Origin: DAOTEJ01 sp035454085
GTDB taxonomy: Bacteria; Pseudomonadota; Gammaproteobacteria; Burkholderiales; Burkholderiaceae_F
Length of the DNA stretch: 22,138 bases
Reading direction: 5' to 3'
Assembly: GCA_035454085.1 (NCBI GenBank)
Contig: DAOTEJ010000040.1
Coordinates: 1-22,138, forward strand
Below, in pieces: positions 5,939-14,700 of the stretch. Each line of letters starts with the position of its first letter. Position 1 is the stretch's first letter. Both the position numbers and the translations under genes were made by a program. The notes beneath the pieces are model-generated. The model saw nothing but the letters and a program-made list of their open reading frames with translations, had not been told where the DNA came from and did not search any database.

Positions 5939-7963
5939 ATGTCGAATGTCAGTCCCTCGCCGCGCTGTATCCGGGTTCTGGTCAGCCTTCCTGGTGCACC
6001 GGCCCTGGACTACCTCGCGCCCGAGGGCTGGGATCCCCGGCCCGGTGACTGGGTGCTGGTGCCCCTGGGGCGCCGCCGCGAGGTCGGCATCGTCGCCGAG
6101 ACGCAGACGCGTAGCGACCTGGCACCCGACAAGCTCAAGGGCATCGTCGGCCTTATCGACGGGGTTAAAGGCTTATGTGAGGACTGGCTAACTTTGACCC
6201 GGTTTGCGGCTGACTACTATCAGTCGGGTTGGGGCGAGGCGGCTCTGGCCGCCCTGCCGAGCTTCTTCCGCAGTCCGCCCGGGCCACGCCACGCCGCCTC
6301 GTTGCGGCGACTGCGGACGATGGCCGCGCCCGCCGGCGCGCCCCCTGCGCCTGGCGTGACCCTGAATCCGGCCCAGCGCGCCGCGGTCGATGCCATCGGC
6401 GCCACCCCCGGCTTCGGCGTGAACCTCCTCTACGGTGTGACCGGCAGCGGCAAGACCGAGGTGTACCTGCGGGCCATCGAGCGCGTGCTCGGCGGCGACG
6501 AGCACGCGCAGGCCTTGCTGCTTGTCCCCGAGATCAATCTCACCCCGCAGCTCGAGGCGCTGGTCGCCGCGCGTTTCGCGGCCGCCGGCGTGGTCAGCCT
6601 GCACAGCGGCCTGGCCGCCGGCGCGCGCGCGCGCGCCTGGCTCGCAGCTCACGAGGGCCGGGCGCGGATCCTGGTCGGCACGCGCATGGCGGTGTTCGCC
6701 TCGATGCCGGCGCTGCGTCTGATCGTGGTGGACGAAGAGCACGACCCCTCGTACAAGAGCGGCGAAGGATTGCGTTACTCGGCGCGAGACCTGGCGATCA
6801 AGCGGGCGCAGATCCTCGGCGTGCCCGTGGTCCTGGGATCGGCGACGCCCGCTATCGAGACCTGGGCGCAGGCGCATCGGGGCGGCTACCGGCGCCTCGA
6901 TCTGCCCGGCCGAGCGGCCGGCAATGCGCGGCTGCCGGCGCTCGAACTCGTGGACCTGCGCGTGCACAAGCCGGAGCAGGGCTTGGCGGCGCCTGTGAGT
7001 GACGCCTTGGCGCGCACGCTGGAGCGCGGCGAGCAGTCGCTCGTGTTCCTCAACCGCCGCGGCTATGCGCCGGTGATCGGCTGCGGCGCGTGCGGCTGGC
7101 TGTCGAACTGCCCGCGCTGCTCGGCCTACGCCGTGTTCCACAAGGCCGACGGCCAATTGACTTGCCATCATTGCGGCTGGGGCCAGCGCGTGCCGCGCGC
7201 CTGTCCCCAGTGCGGCAACCTCGACTTGCAGGCCGTGGGCCAGGGCACGCAACGCGTCGAGGAGGCCCTGCAGGCAAGGCTGCCGGGGGCGCGCGTGCTG
7301 CGCATCGACCGCGACAGCACACGCCGGCCCAGCGCGGCGCGCGCCGCCTTCGAGGCGGTGCACGCGGGCGAGGTCGATGTCCTGGTGGGCACGCAGATGA
7401 TCGCCAAGGGCCACGACTTCCAGCGTGTGTCCCTGGTGGCCATCCTGAATGCCGACGCGCAGCTCGTTTCGCACGACTTTCGTGCTCCCGAGCGGCTGTT
7501 CGCGAGCCTGTTGCAGGTCGCCGGGCGCGCCGGGCGCGGCGCTCTGCCGGGGAGGGTGCTGGTGCAAACGCGCTTCCCCGATCATCCGCTCTTCGCCGCG
7601 CTGGCCACCCAGGACTACACGCGCTTCGCCGACGCCGAGCTTGCGGCGCGGCGCGAGGCCGGCATGCCACCGTGGTCGCACCAGGCCCTGCTCACCGCGC
7701 AGGCGGGCCAGCTCGACGAGGCCCTCGACTTCCTGCGCGCCGCGGTCGAGGCCGGCGCGGCTCTGGGCGAGCCTCGCGTGCGTCTTTACGACCCGGTGCC
7801 GATGAGCGTGATGCGGGTGGCCGGCGTGGAGCGAGCGCAACTGCTGGTCGAGGCCGATGCGAGGCCCGCGCTCCAGGGATTCCTGCGCGCGTGGGTCGAG
7901 GGCCTGCGGGCCCGACGCGGTCGCGTACGCTGGAATCTCGAGGTCGATCCGCAGGAAGTCTGA
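5939..7963 (+). CDS. priA: Primosomal protein N' / replication restart helicase
   Basis: PriA recognises stalled forks and reloads the replicative helicase. The protein has 674 residues against 732 in E. coli. Order seen: N-terminal fork-binding domain (VLVSLPGAPALDYLAPEGW, then GDWVLVPLGRR), Walker A GVTGSGKTEVY (about 166-176), DEAH-type box DEEHDPSYKSGEG (from Asp265), LGSATPAIET (motif III), the paired zinc sites with eight cysteines (from Cys382: CGAC, NCPRC, CHHC, CPQC), GTQMIAKGHDF (motif V) and QVAGRAGRG (motif VI). The start is ATG 5939, preceded by AGGG at 5925-5928; a TTG immediately before is also in frame. The linker/winged-helix part between the fork-binding domain and Walker A is about 58 residues shorter than in E. 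coli, which accounts for the small size. Confidence 0.97.
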   Translation: MSNVSPSPRCIRVLVSLPGAPALDYLAPEGWDPRPGDWVLVPLGRRREVGIVAETQTRSDLAPDKLKGIVGLIDGVKGLCEDWLTLTRFAADYYQSGWGEAALAALPSFFRSPPGPRHAASLRRLRTMAAPAGAPPAPGVTLNPAQRAAVDAIGATPGFGVNLLYGVTGSGKTEVYLRAIERVLGGDEHAQALLLVPEINLTPQLEALVAARFAAAGVVSLHSGLAAGARARAWLAAHEGRARILVGTRMAVFASMPALRLIVVDEEHDPSYKSGEGLRYSARDLAIKRAQILGVPVVLGSATPAIETWAQAHRGGYRRLDLPGRAAGNARLPALELVDLRVHKPEQGLAAPVSDALARTLERGEQSLVFLNRRGYAPVIGCGACGWLSNCPRCSAYAVFHKADGQLTCHHCGWGQRVPRACPQCGNLDLQAVGQGTQRVEEALQARLPGARVLRIDRDSTRRPSAARAAFEAVHAGEVDVLVGTQMIAKGHDFQRVSLVAILNADAQLVSHDFRAPERLFASLLQVAGRAGRGALPGRVLVQTRFPDHPLFAALATQDYTRFADAELAARREAGMPPWSHQALLTAQAGQLDEALDFLRAAVEAGAALGEPRVRLYDPVPMSVMRVAGVERAQLLVEADARPALQGFLRAWVEGLRARRGRVRWNLEVDPQEV

Positions 7964-7968
7964 GCCGG

Positions 7969-7998
7969 CTGCGGAATAGGATCCGCAGTGAACGTGTT
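7969..7998 (+). promoter_or_regulatory. Hairpin and candidate ECF promoter ahead of the lipoprotein gene
   Basis: CTGCGGA (7969-7975) and TCCGCAG (7982-7988) form a 7-bp hairpin 5 nt after priA, without a T-tract. Overlapping it, GGAAT (7973-7977) followed 15 bp later by CGTGTT (7993-7998) resembles a loose GGAAC/CGT-type promoter of ECF sigma factors. This would allow the downstream sigma factor to drive its own operon. Weak evidence. Confidence 0.2.
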
Positions 7999-8037
7999 CT
8001 CCATGCGTGGCATTCCGCCACTGCGCAAGGGGGAGAC

Positions 8038-8433
8038 ATGCACCAAGCAATCATGACGAAAGCGCGACTCTGGGCGCTGACGGCGTTCTTGCTCTTTCTT
8101 AGCGCCTGCGCCACGGCGGGAGGCGGAGCGCCGGTCAAGGTCAGCGACGGGGTCTTCACCAACGAGGCCGGGATGAGCCTCTACACCTTTGACCGCGACG
8201 TCGCGGGCAGTGGCAAGAGCGTGTGCAACGGACCCTGCGCCGCCAACTGGCCGCCGCTGCTGGCCGGGGCCGATGCCCGCGCCTCGGGCGACTGGAGCAT
8301 CGTCACGCGCGACGACGGAGCCCGGCAGTGGGCCTACAAGGGCAAACCTGTCTACCTCTGGGCCAAGGACACCAAGCCGGGCGACCGTACTGGCCAGGGC
8401 GTCAACAACGTCTGGCAACTCGCCCGACCCTGA
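8038..8433 (+). CDS. COG4315-type lipoprotein with two Yx(F/W)xxD repeats
   Basis: A 131-residue secreted lipoprotein. Residues 6-24 form a lipoprotein signal with lipobox LSAC (lipidated Cys24). The mature part has two copies of the 'secreted repeat of unknown function' (PF03640 type): the first around DGVFTNEAGMSLYTFDRD with CNGPCAANWPP, the second around WAYKGKPVYLWAKD. The motifs YTFDRD (49-54) and YLWAKD (106-111) fit the Yx(F/W/Y)xxD signature of COG4315. The biochemical role of the family is unknown. The ATG at 8038 has AAGG at 8027-8030; a second in-frame ATG at 8053 is less well placed. The sigma-factor gene begins 5 nt after its stop, so it probably belongs to the sigma/anti-sigma operon, perhaps as a target or sensor component. 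Confidence 0.85.
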   Translation: MHQAIMTKARLWALTAFLLFLSACATAGGGAPVKVSDGVFTNEAGMSLYTFDRDVAGSGKSVCNGPCAANWPPLLAGADARASGDWSIVTRDDGARQWAYKGKPVYLWAKDTKPGDRTGQGVNNVWQLARP

Positions 8434-8438
8434 CCCGC

Positions 8439-8951
8439 GTGAGCTTCGACGGCCGCCAGATCGAGGAACTGCTGCCGCGTCTGCGGCGCTACTCGCGCGC
8501 CCTGTGCGGCAGCCGCGAGGCGGCCGACGACCTCACCCAGGACACTCTGGAGCGCGCCTGGCTCAAGCGCGCCCAGTGGCAGCCCGGCACCAACCTGCGC
8601 GCGTGGCTGTTCGCCATCATGCACAGCGTGTTCATCAACGGGGTCAAGCGGGTGCGCCCGACCGAGTCGCTCGAGGCCCTGGGCGATGCTGCGCCCCAGC
8701 CGGAGGGCGCGGCCAGGGCGGATAGCGGCGTGCAGCTGTCCGAGATGGCCGCCGCGTTGCGCCGGCTTCCCGATGAACAACGCGAAGTGGTGCTCCTGGT
8801 GGGACTGGAGCAGTTCAGCTACGCCGAGGCGGCCGAGGCGCTCGGAGTCCCGATGGGCACGGTGATGTCTCGCCTGTCTCGAGGGCGTGAACGACTGCGC
8901 GACTTGCTCGAGGGAGGCGCTGCGACCGCGGCGCTGCGCCGGGTGAAATGA
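8439..8951 (+). CDS. RNA polymerase ECF-type sigma factor
   Basis: A 170-residue sigma-70 family factor with only regions 2 and 4. Region 2 (about 10-70) includes YSRALCGSREAADDLTQDTLERAW and NLRAWLFAIMHSVFIN; region 4 (about 104-157) includes ALRRLPDEQREVVLLVGLE and a helix-turn-helix SYAEAAEALGVPMGTVMSRL. The start is GTG 8439, 5 nt after the lipoprotein stop, without an obvious ribosome-binding site, which suggests translational coupling. Its stop overlaps the start of the anti-sigma gene (ATGA at 8948-8951), the standard arrangement for an ECF sigma factor and its inhibitor. The signal it responds to and its regulon are not visible. Confidence 0.93.
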   Translation: MSFDGRQIEELLPRLRRYSRALCGSREAADDLTQDTLERAWLKRAQWQPGTNLRAWLFAIMHSVFINGVKRVRPTESLEALGDAAPQPEGAARADSGVQLSEMAAALRRLPDEQREVVLLVGLEQFSYAEAAEALGVPMGTVMSRLSRGRERLRDLLEGGAATAALRRVK

Positions 8952-9694
8952 TGAAAGAAGACCAACTCCACGCCTACGTCGACGACGCGCTCACTCCCGA
9001 GGAGCGCGAGCTGGTCGAGCGCCACCTGCAGGACAACCCTGCGGACGCGCAGCGCGTGCGCGCCTGGGAGGCGAACAACCGCAGCCTGCACCGCCTGTTC
9101 GACCCCGTGCTCGAGGAACCACGGCCGCTGCACCTGCGGGTTCGCGGCCCGTCGACAGCCGCGCGGCGTGTCTTGCCAATCGCTGCGGCGCTCGCGCTTG
9201 GCGTGGCGCTCGGCTACCTGGCGCGACCTTGGCTCGCGCCCGGCCCCCCCGCCGCGCCCCTGATTGCGCGCCAGGCGGCCGCAGCCTATGTGGCCTACTC
9301 GCCCGAAGTGCGGCACCCGGTGGAGGTGGGCGCGCAGGATGAGCAGCATCTTGTCGCCTGGCTTTCGAAGCGCCTGCAGGCGCCGCTGCGCGTTCCCGTG
9401 CTGAGCAGCGAAGGCTGGCAGCTCTTGGGAGGACGGCTGCTGCCGCCAGCCTCGAGCAGTGACCCCGCGCCGATCGCCCTGCTGGTGTACGAGAACGCGC
9501 GCGGGCAGCGGCTGTCCCTGCTGGTCAAGCGCGAGTCCACGCAGCGCGACACCGCCTTTGCCTTCTCGCAGGACGGCCCGACGCGGGTGTTCCACTGGAT
9601 CGACGGGCCCTTCGGCTATGCGCTCGCCGGCGATGTCGGTCGCGAGGAACTGCAGCGCCTGGCCGAACTGACCTACCGCCAACTCAACCCCTGA
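8948..9694 (+). CDS. Membrane anti-sigma factor lacking the zinc ligands
   Basis: A 248-residue protein. Residues 1-50 resemble the anti-sigma N-terminal helical domain (DQLHAYVDDALTPEERELVERHLQDNP), one transmembrane segment lies at about 75-92 (VLPIAAALALGVALGYLA), and the rest is a periplasmic domain of roughly 150 residues. In zinc-binding anti-sigma factors the helix carries H-x3-C-x2-C; here the matching positions are His26, Asn30 and Asp33, so it cannot bind zinc that way. The periplasmic part (from about 105) includes VEVGAQDEQHLVAWLSKRL and QRLSLLVKRES, as in RsiW-like regulators (COG5662). It is coupled to the sigma gene by a 4-bp overlap; a second ATG follows directly (8951). It presumably holds the sigma factor at the membrane until a cell-envelope signal releases it. 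Confidence 0.85.
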   Translation: MMKEDQLHAYVDDALTPEERELVERHLQDNPADAQRVRAWEANNRSLHRLFDPVLEEPRPLHLRVRGPSTAARRVLPIAAALALGVALGYLARPWLAPGPPAAPLIARQAAAAYVAYSPEVRHPVEVGAQDEQHLVAWLSKRLQAPLRVPVLSSEGWQLLGGRLLPPASSSDPAPIALLVYENARGQRLSLLVKRESTQRDTAFAFSQDGPTRVFHWIDGPFGYALAGDVGREELQRLAELTYRQLNP

Positions 9695-9854
9695 CGCGCC
9701 CGCCAGAGGGGCCGGAACGGGCACCTCGGCGCCTCGAAACGGGCGCAAGCCGATCGTCGGCCATGCGCCGCCGTTGGGCGTCACGCCGGCGCACCCGGTG
9801 GCGCCAGGGTGAATCATGCCTCCGTGACAAAGCGTGACAGAAGTCGGAGGCGCC
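9695..9854 (+). promoter_or_regulatory. 160-bp region upstream of the minor pilin operon
   Basis: Contains GGAAC (9714-9718) followed after 16 bp by CGAAAC (9735-9740), a possible ECF-type promoter; a small hairpin GCCGA/TCGGC (9749-9753 with 9757-9761); an imperfect inverted repeat at 9792-9811; and just before pilV a direct repeat CGTGACA (9823-9829 and 9833-9839) inside the loop of an inverted repeat GCCTCCG/CGGAGGC (9818-9824 with 9845-9851). The right arm contains the pilV ribosome-binding site GGAGG. Confidence 0.4.
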
Positions 9855-10382
9855 ATGTCATCGGTTCAACGCAAGCAAGCGGGATATTCGCTGGTCGAGG
9901 TTCTCGTCTCGGTCACGGTACTGATGATCGGCCTGCTCGGCTTGGCGGGTCTGCAGGCCGCAAGCCTGCGGTGGACGGCGGACGCAGGGCAACAGGCAGC
10001 CGCGGCGCGACTGGCGCAGGAACTGGCCGAAATGATTCGCGCCCAGCCTGGCGAGGTCGAGCGCTATGTCGCGGGCGCGGCGGGCTCGCCTTCGGTCGAT
10101 GCGGCGTGCTACGGCAGCGGCGGCTGCTCGGTCGCGGCGCGTGTCGCCACCGATCTGGCCGAATGGCGGGCGCAGGTTGCCGCCGCTCTACCCGGCGGTT
10201 TTGCCACGGTGTGCCGCGACGCCACCCCGGGTGACGGCAGTATCGCCAGCCCAGAGTGCAGTGGTGGCGCGCTCGATCCGGTGGTCATGAAGTTCTGGTG
10301 GGCAGCGCGCGATACGCGTGGTCGCAGCACGGAGGCCGCGGCCCTGACCGCGCCTGTGACCGTCCTTCCGCTGAGGCCCTGA
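9855..10382 (+). CDS. pilV: Type IV pilus minor pilin PilV
   Basis: A 175-residue minor pilin. The class III signal is a short leader ending in Gly10 followed by YSLVEVLVSVTVLMIGLLGL; Glu15 is the conserved Glu5 of the mature pilin. The IGLLGLAGLQAASLR continuation is typical of PilV, which with PilW, PilX, FimT/FimU and PilE forms the priming complex at the pilus tip in the inner membrane. The ATG at 9855 is preceded by GGAGG (9846-9850), a short spacing; the frame is open to a GTG at 9834. First gene of an operon with pilW, whose start overlaps this stop by one base. The body has four cysteines in the C-terminal half, probably for disulfides. Confidence 0.88.
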   Translation: MSSVQRKQAGYSLVEVLVSVTVLMIGLLGLAGLQAASLRWTADAGQQAAAARLAQELAEMIRAQPGEVERYVAGAAGSPSVDAACYGSGGCSVAARVATDLAEWRAQVAAALPGGFATVCRDATPGDGSIASPECSGGALDPVVMKFWWAARDTRGRSTEAAALTAPVTVLPLRP

Positions 10383-11176
10383 TGCGCTGCGCCCGCCAGA
10401 GGGGAAGCTCGCTCGTTGAGCTGATGATCTCGGTCGCGATAGGGCTGATCGTCATCCTCGCCGCCGTCGCCTTGTACCTGGGCGGAGCGAGCACCCTGCG
10501 TGTGCAGGACGAGGCTTCTCGGCTCGACGATGCGGGCCGCTTCGCGCTCGAGTCGATCACCCGCCTGATCAGGGTGGCGGGCTACGTCAACTGGCCAGGC
10601 GACTCCGGCGCCGCGCCCGTGCGCCTCGGTCTTGCAGATGCGCCCGCCATCGAGGGCGCCGACGGCGCGAGCGGCGACCGCATCACCCTGCGCTTCTTCG
10701 GCAGCACTCAGGGAGCGACCGCCGACGGTGCCATCGTCGACTGCCTCGGGGTGCCCGTGCCGCGCGACGGCAGCCCGAGCACGCGCACCGAGAATGTGCT
10801 GAGCCTCAGCGCCGCCGGCGCGCTGCTCTGCCAGGCCACGGGCATGACCAGTCCTCAGCCCCTGATCGACGGCGTGGAGCGCCTGCAGTTTCTGTATGGC
10901 CTCGACCTCGATGCGGACGGTCGCCCAGAACGATGGGTGCGCGCCGGCGAGGTCGCCAATTGGCGTGCGGTGCGTGCCGTGCGGGTCGCGCTGCTCATGG
11001 CCAGCGCCACGAGCACGCGCAACGAGCCCGACAGCGCGGTCTACCAACTCTTCGGCCCCGGATACCTGGTGTCTGCCGATAGCGCTCAACTCGATACGCG
11101 CACCCTGAGCGCCGCGGAGCGCCGCCGCCTGCGCCGGGTCTACTCGGCCGTCGTGGCCGTGCGCAACGGAGGTTGA
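10382..11176 (+). CDS. pilW: Type IV pilus minor pilin PilW
   Basis: A 264-residue protein with a prepilin signal: leader to Gly8, then SSLVELMISVAIGLIVILA with the conserved Glu at position 5. The stretch DDAGRFALESITRLIRVAGY after the helix is typical of PilW. The C-terminal part has the usual RAVRVALLMAS segment. It belongs to the minor-pilin priming complex. The start codon overlaps the pilV stop (TGATG), and the stop lies one base before the pilX start, so the three are translationally coupled. Confidence 0.88.
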   Translation: MRCARQRGSSLVELMISVAIGLIVILAAVALYLGGASTLRVQDEASRLDDAGRFALESITRLIRVAGYVNWPGDSGAAPVRLGLADAPAIEGADGASGDRITLRFFGSTQGATADGAIVDCLGVPVPRDGSPSTRTENVLSLSAAGALLCQATGMTSPQPLIDGVERLQFLYGLDLDADGRPERWVRAGEVANWRAVRAVRVALLMASATSTRNEPDSAVYQLFGPGYLVSADSAQLDTRTLSAAERRRLRRVYSAVVAVRNGG

Positions 11177-11177
11177 G

Positions 11178-11765
11178 ATGCGCGCCGAGCATCGACTCCA
11201 AGGCGGTGCCGCGCTGGTCGTGGCCCTGGTGATGCTGGTGCTGCTCACCCTGATCGCTGCCATGGGAGCGCGGATCGCCCTGACCGACGAGAAGGGTGCA
11301 CGCGCCACGCGCGAGAGGCAGTTGGCCTTCGAAGGTGCCGAGGCCGCACTGCGCGATGCCGAGGACGAGTTGCTCTCGGGTGCCCGCGCGGCGCGCTTCG
11401 AGGGCGGCGCTGCCACCGGCTTCGCCGCCGGGTGTCCGGCGGTGGATCTGCCCTCGGCCGGCGAGCGCGCCCTCAGCGTGCGCGGCCTGTGCCTGCCCGC
11501 GGCGGAGGGCGATCTGCCTGTGTGGCGCACCGTGGACCTCGCATCGCGCGGCGTGCCCTACGGCACCTTCACCGGCGAACGTTGGCCCGGCCCGAGCGCG
11601 CCGCCGCGCTACGTGATCGAGGTCCTGCCCGACTACGTGGCTGGTGCGGCCGTCGGCGGCTCGGCGCGGCCTCAGCAGGCGAGCGTGCTCTATCGCATCA
11701 CTGCGGAAAGCGGCAGCGCCTCTGGCCAGCACGTCGCCGCCGTGCAATCGGCCTTCCGGCGCTGA
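11178..11765 (+). CDS. pilX: Type IV pilus minor pilin PilX
   Basis: A 195-residue protein beginning with a short basic leader, QGG, then AALVVALVMLVLLTLIAAMG, which matches the PilX N-terminal domain. As is usual for this family the fifth mature residue is not Glu (here Val). The region ERQLAFEGAEAALRDAEDEL is a typical amphipathic helix of PilX. It sits one base after pilW and 10 bases before pilY1, with GAGGAGG near its stop serving pilY1. It is expected to link the minor-pilin complex to PilY1. Confidence 0.86.
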   Translation: MRAEHRLQGGAALVVALVMLVLLTLIAAMGARIALTDEKGARATRERQLAFEGAEAALRDAEDELLSGARAARFEGGAATGFAAGCPAVDLPSAGERALSVRGLCLPAAEGDLPVWRTVDLASRGVPYGTFTGERWPGPSAPPRYVIEVLPDYVAGAAVGGSARPQQASVLYRITAESGSASGQHVAAVQSAFRR

Positions 11766-11775
11766 GGAGGCTCGC

Positions 11776-14700
11776 ATGCACCGCTTACTGTCTTTGGTTG
11801 CGCTGCTCGCCGTTGTTTCGGGCGCGCCTGTGCGCGCTCAACCGGTCCTGAACCTCGCCACCGACCCGCTGCTGGGTTTGCGCCCGGTGCACCCCAACGT
11901 TCTGGTGAGTCTCTCGGTCGAGTTCCCGACGGTCGGCGCCGCGTATCGCGAGGACGTGCGCAACTACAGCGCTGCGCGGCGCTATGTCGGCTACTTCAAC
12001 CCGGATCTGTGCTACGAGTACCGCAGCGACGCCCAGGTCTTCGTGGGCGTAAGCACCGCCGCCTCACCTGCCGCGGGTGACCGCAGCTGCCGCGGCGGCT
12101 TCAGCGGCAACTTCATGAACTGGGCCACGATGTCCGCGATGGACATCTTCCGCATGACGCTCACCGGTGGCCGCCGCGTGCTCGACGAAGTCAACGTCAC
12201 CGTGCTCGAGCGCGCCTGGATCCCGACCGCCTCCTCCGGCAGCGCGCCGGCGCTCTACCCCGGCGTGGCGGACTTCTACGCCAGCCCCGGCACCTTCCCG
12301 CGGCGCACGGTGCAGGCGGGTCTGGCGGGCGACGACGTTGCGCCCGTCGATCCCGCGAGCGTGCTGCCCTTCGCCCAGCCGCGCGTCACGGTGGTGAGCT
12401 GCCGCGACGAGGTACTGATCGGCAATTGGTCGGGCGGCGCGGGCGATTGCGACGCGCCTGGCTCCGACGCGCGCTTCGGTGCCGACGGGCCGATCAATCG
12501 CTTCAAGGTGCGCGTGCTCGTGTGCGACGAACTCGATCGCGCCAACGGGCGCGAGGGCAGCTACTGCGTGAACTTCGGCAGCGCCTCGGCACCTAGCTGG
12601 AAGCCCTCGGGCGAGGTCCAGTCGCGCGCGCTGGCGATGCGCTTCGGCGTGTTTGGCTACATCCTCGACCAGACTCAGACCCGCTACGGCGGGGCGCTGC
12701 GTCATCCGCTCGACTACGTGGGGCCGCGCAGCTTCGACCGCAGCTTCCGCGACGCAGGCAGCAACGCTGCCGCCGAATGGGACGCGGCTGGCCGCTTCGT
12801 GACCAACCCGCGCGGCGTGGCCGAGGGCCGCTCCGGCTTCGTGAACTACCTCAACAACTTTGGCTCGGTCCCTGGGGGCGAAGGGGCGTACAAGCGCCAC
12901 GACACGGCCGGGGAAATGTTCTACGAGGCCGTGCGCTACCTGCAGTGGCACCGCGACGGCCCCACGGCGAAGTCCACCGCGGGCATGAGTTCGGCCATGA
13001 AGGGCGGCTTCCCGGTCTACACGGACTGGTCCCGCGACCCCCTGATGTGCGCGGCCCAACCCAGCGTGATCATCAGCATCTCGGACACCAACACCTGGAA
13101 CGACTGGGAGATCCCGGGCAACGACCGTTGCGCTCCGGCCGACGGCGACTGCGCCAAGGATGCCCCGCGCGCTGCCGACGCTGCCTACGCCCTCGACGTG
13201 CGCGCGCAGACCGCGGCGGCGCGGACCGTGGCCCTGGCGCGTGGCATGAGCGGTCTGCCAAGTCCGCTCGAGAACGCCTCGACCGGCGCCGCCGGCACGG
13301 CGAGCTACTACATCGCGGGCCTGGCTCAGTACGGCCGCGGCGACATCCGCCCGGCGGGTGCGCGCTCGGGCGACGCCAACGCAGTTGGCGACCAGCGCTT
13401 TACCACGATCTCCATCGACGTGGCCGAGACCTCGTCCACGCCCATCGCGCAACGCCAACTGAACGTGGCCGGCGCCGTGGGCTCCGACAATCCGGAGCTT
13501 TCGAACTACATGCTGGCATCGAACCCCGACCGCATGGTCGAGGTGCTCAAGAGCGCCTTCGCGCGCGTGGCCACCACCACGGGCTCCGCCGGCGGGGGGG
13601 CGCTGACCGCGGCCACGCTCGCTGCGGGCGAGACCGGCGTGTTCGTCCCCTACTACGACGCGGCCTCGTGGTCGGGCGAGGTGGAGAGCTACCGCTTCGT
13701 GCTCGACCCCGTCACGCGCGCAGTGAGCCTGGCTGCGCGGCCCGCGTGGCGCGCCTCGGAGCGCGTGCCGCCCGCAGCAGAGCGACGAATCCTGGTGGGC
13801 TCGCCGGGCGCAGGCGCGCGCGACTTCGCCTGGGCGACCCTGACCGAGTCCGAACGCACGCTCTTCGACGCCGACCCCGTGTACGGCGTGGCCGACGGTC
13901 TGGGCGAGCGACGCGTCGCCTGGTTACGGGGCGGGCGCGACGACGAGGGTCCGGGGCGGCCGCTGCGCGTGCGCCCGGGCAGCCTGATCGGCGACATCGT
14001 CAACGCCGATCCGGCCTATGTCGCGGCACCCGCCTCGCGCTACGCCTTGCCGGGCTATGAAGCCTTCCGCGCAGCCAACGCAGGGCGCGCCCGCACCCTC
14101 TATGTCGCAACCAACGCCGGCATGCTCCACGCGCTCGACGCCGACACTGGGGTAGAGCGCCACGCTTTCGTACCCGCGAGCGCGATCAGGCATCTACCTG
14201 GCCTCAGCCATCCGGCCTATCGGCATCGCCCCCTGCTCGATGCGCCCTTGGTCACTGGCGACGCGCAGCTCGGATCGCGTTGGGCAACGCTGCTGGTCGC
14301 GGGCTACGGGGCAGGCGTGCAGGGCCTGTTCGCGCTCGACGTCACGGACCCGTCGCGCCTCGACAGCGAGCAGGTGCTGTGGGAGTTCACCGATGCCGAC
14401 GACGCCGACATCGGCCATGTCACGGGCCGCCCGATCATCGCGCCGATACGCACGGGTAGCGGGACGCGCTGGTTCGTGATCGTGGCGAGCGGCTACAACA
14501 ACCACGCGCCCGATGGTGCGGCCAGTGCAGACGGACAAGGCGCCCTGTTCTTCCTCGATCCTGCGAAGCCGGCGGCCGAGCCCTGGCGGCTGGGCCGCAA
14601 CTACTGGAAGGTGCGCGTGCCACTGGGTGACGTCACCGCCGCGCCGGGGCTCGCTCAGCCGGCGGCGGTGTTCGATGTCGCGGGCCTCGTCACCGCGCTG

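Noticed and set aside
6188..8050. 620-residue open frame on the minus strand opposite priA
   Set aside because: The + strand carries unmistakable PriA motifs throughout; the antisense product is Arg/His/Ala-rich with no family resemblance, as expected in DNA this rich in GC.
12064..13458. 464-residue minus-strand open frame opposite pilY1
   Set aside because: Antisense to PilY1, whose motifs are clear; the product is a His/Arg/Ala-rich shadow.
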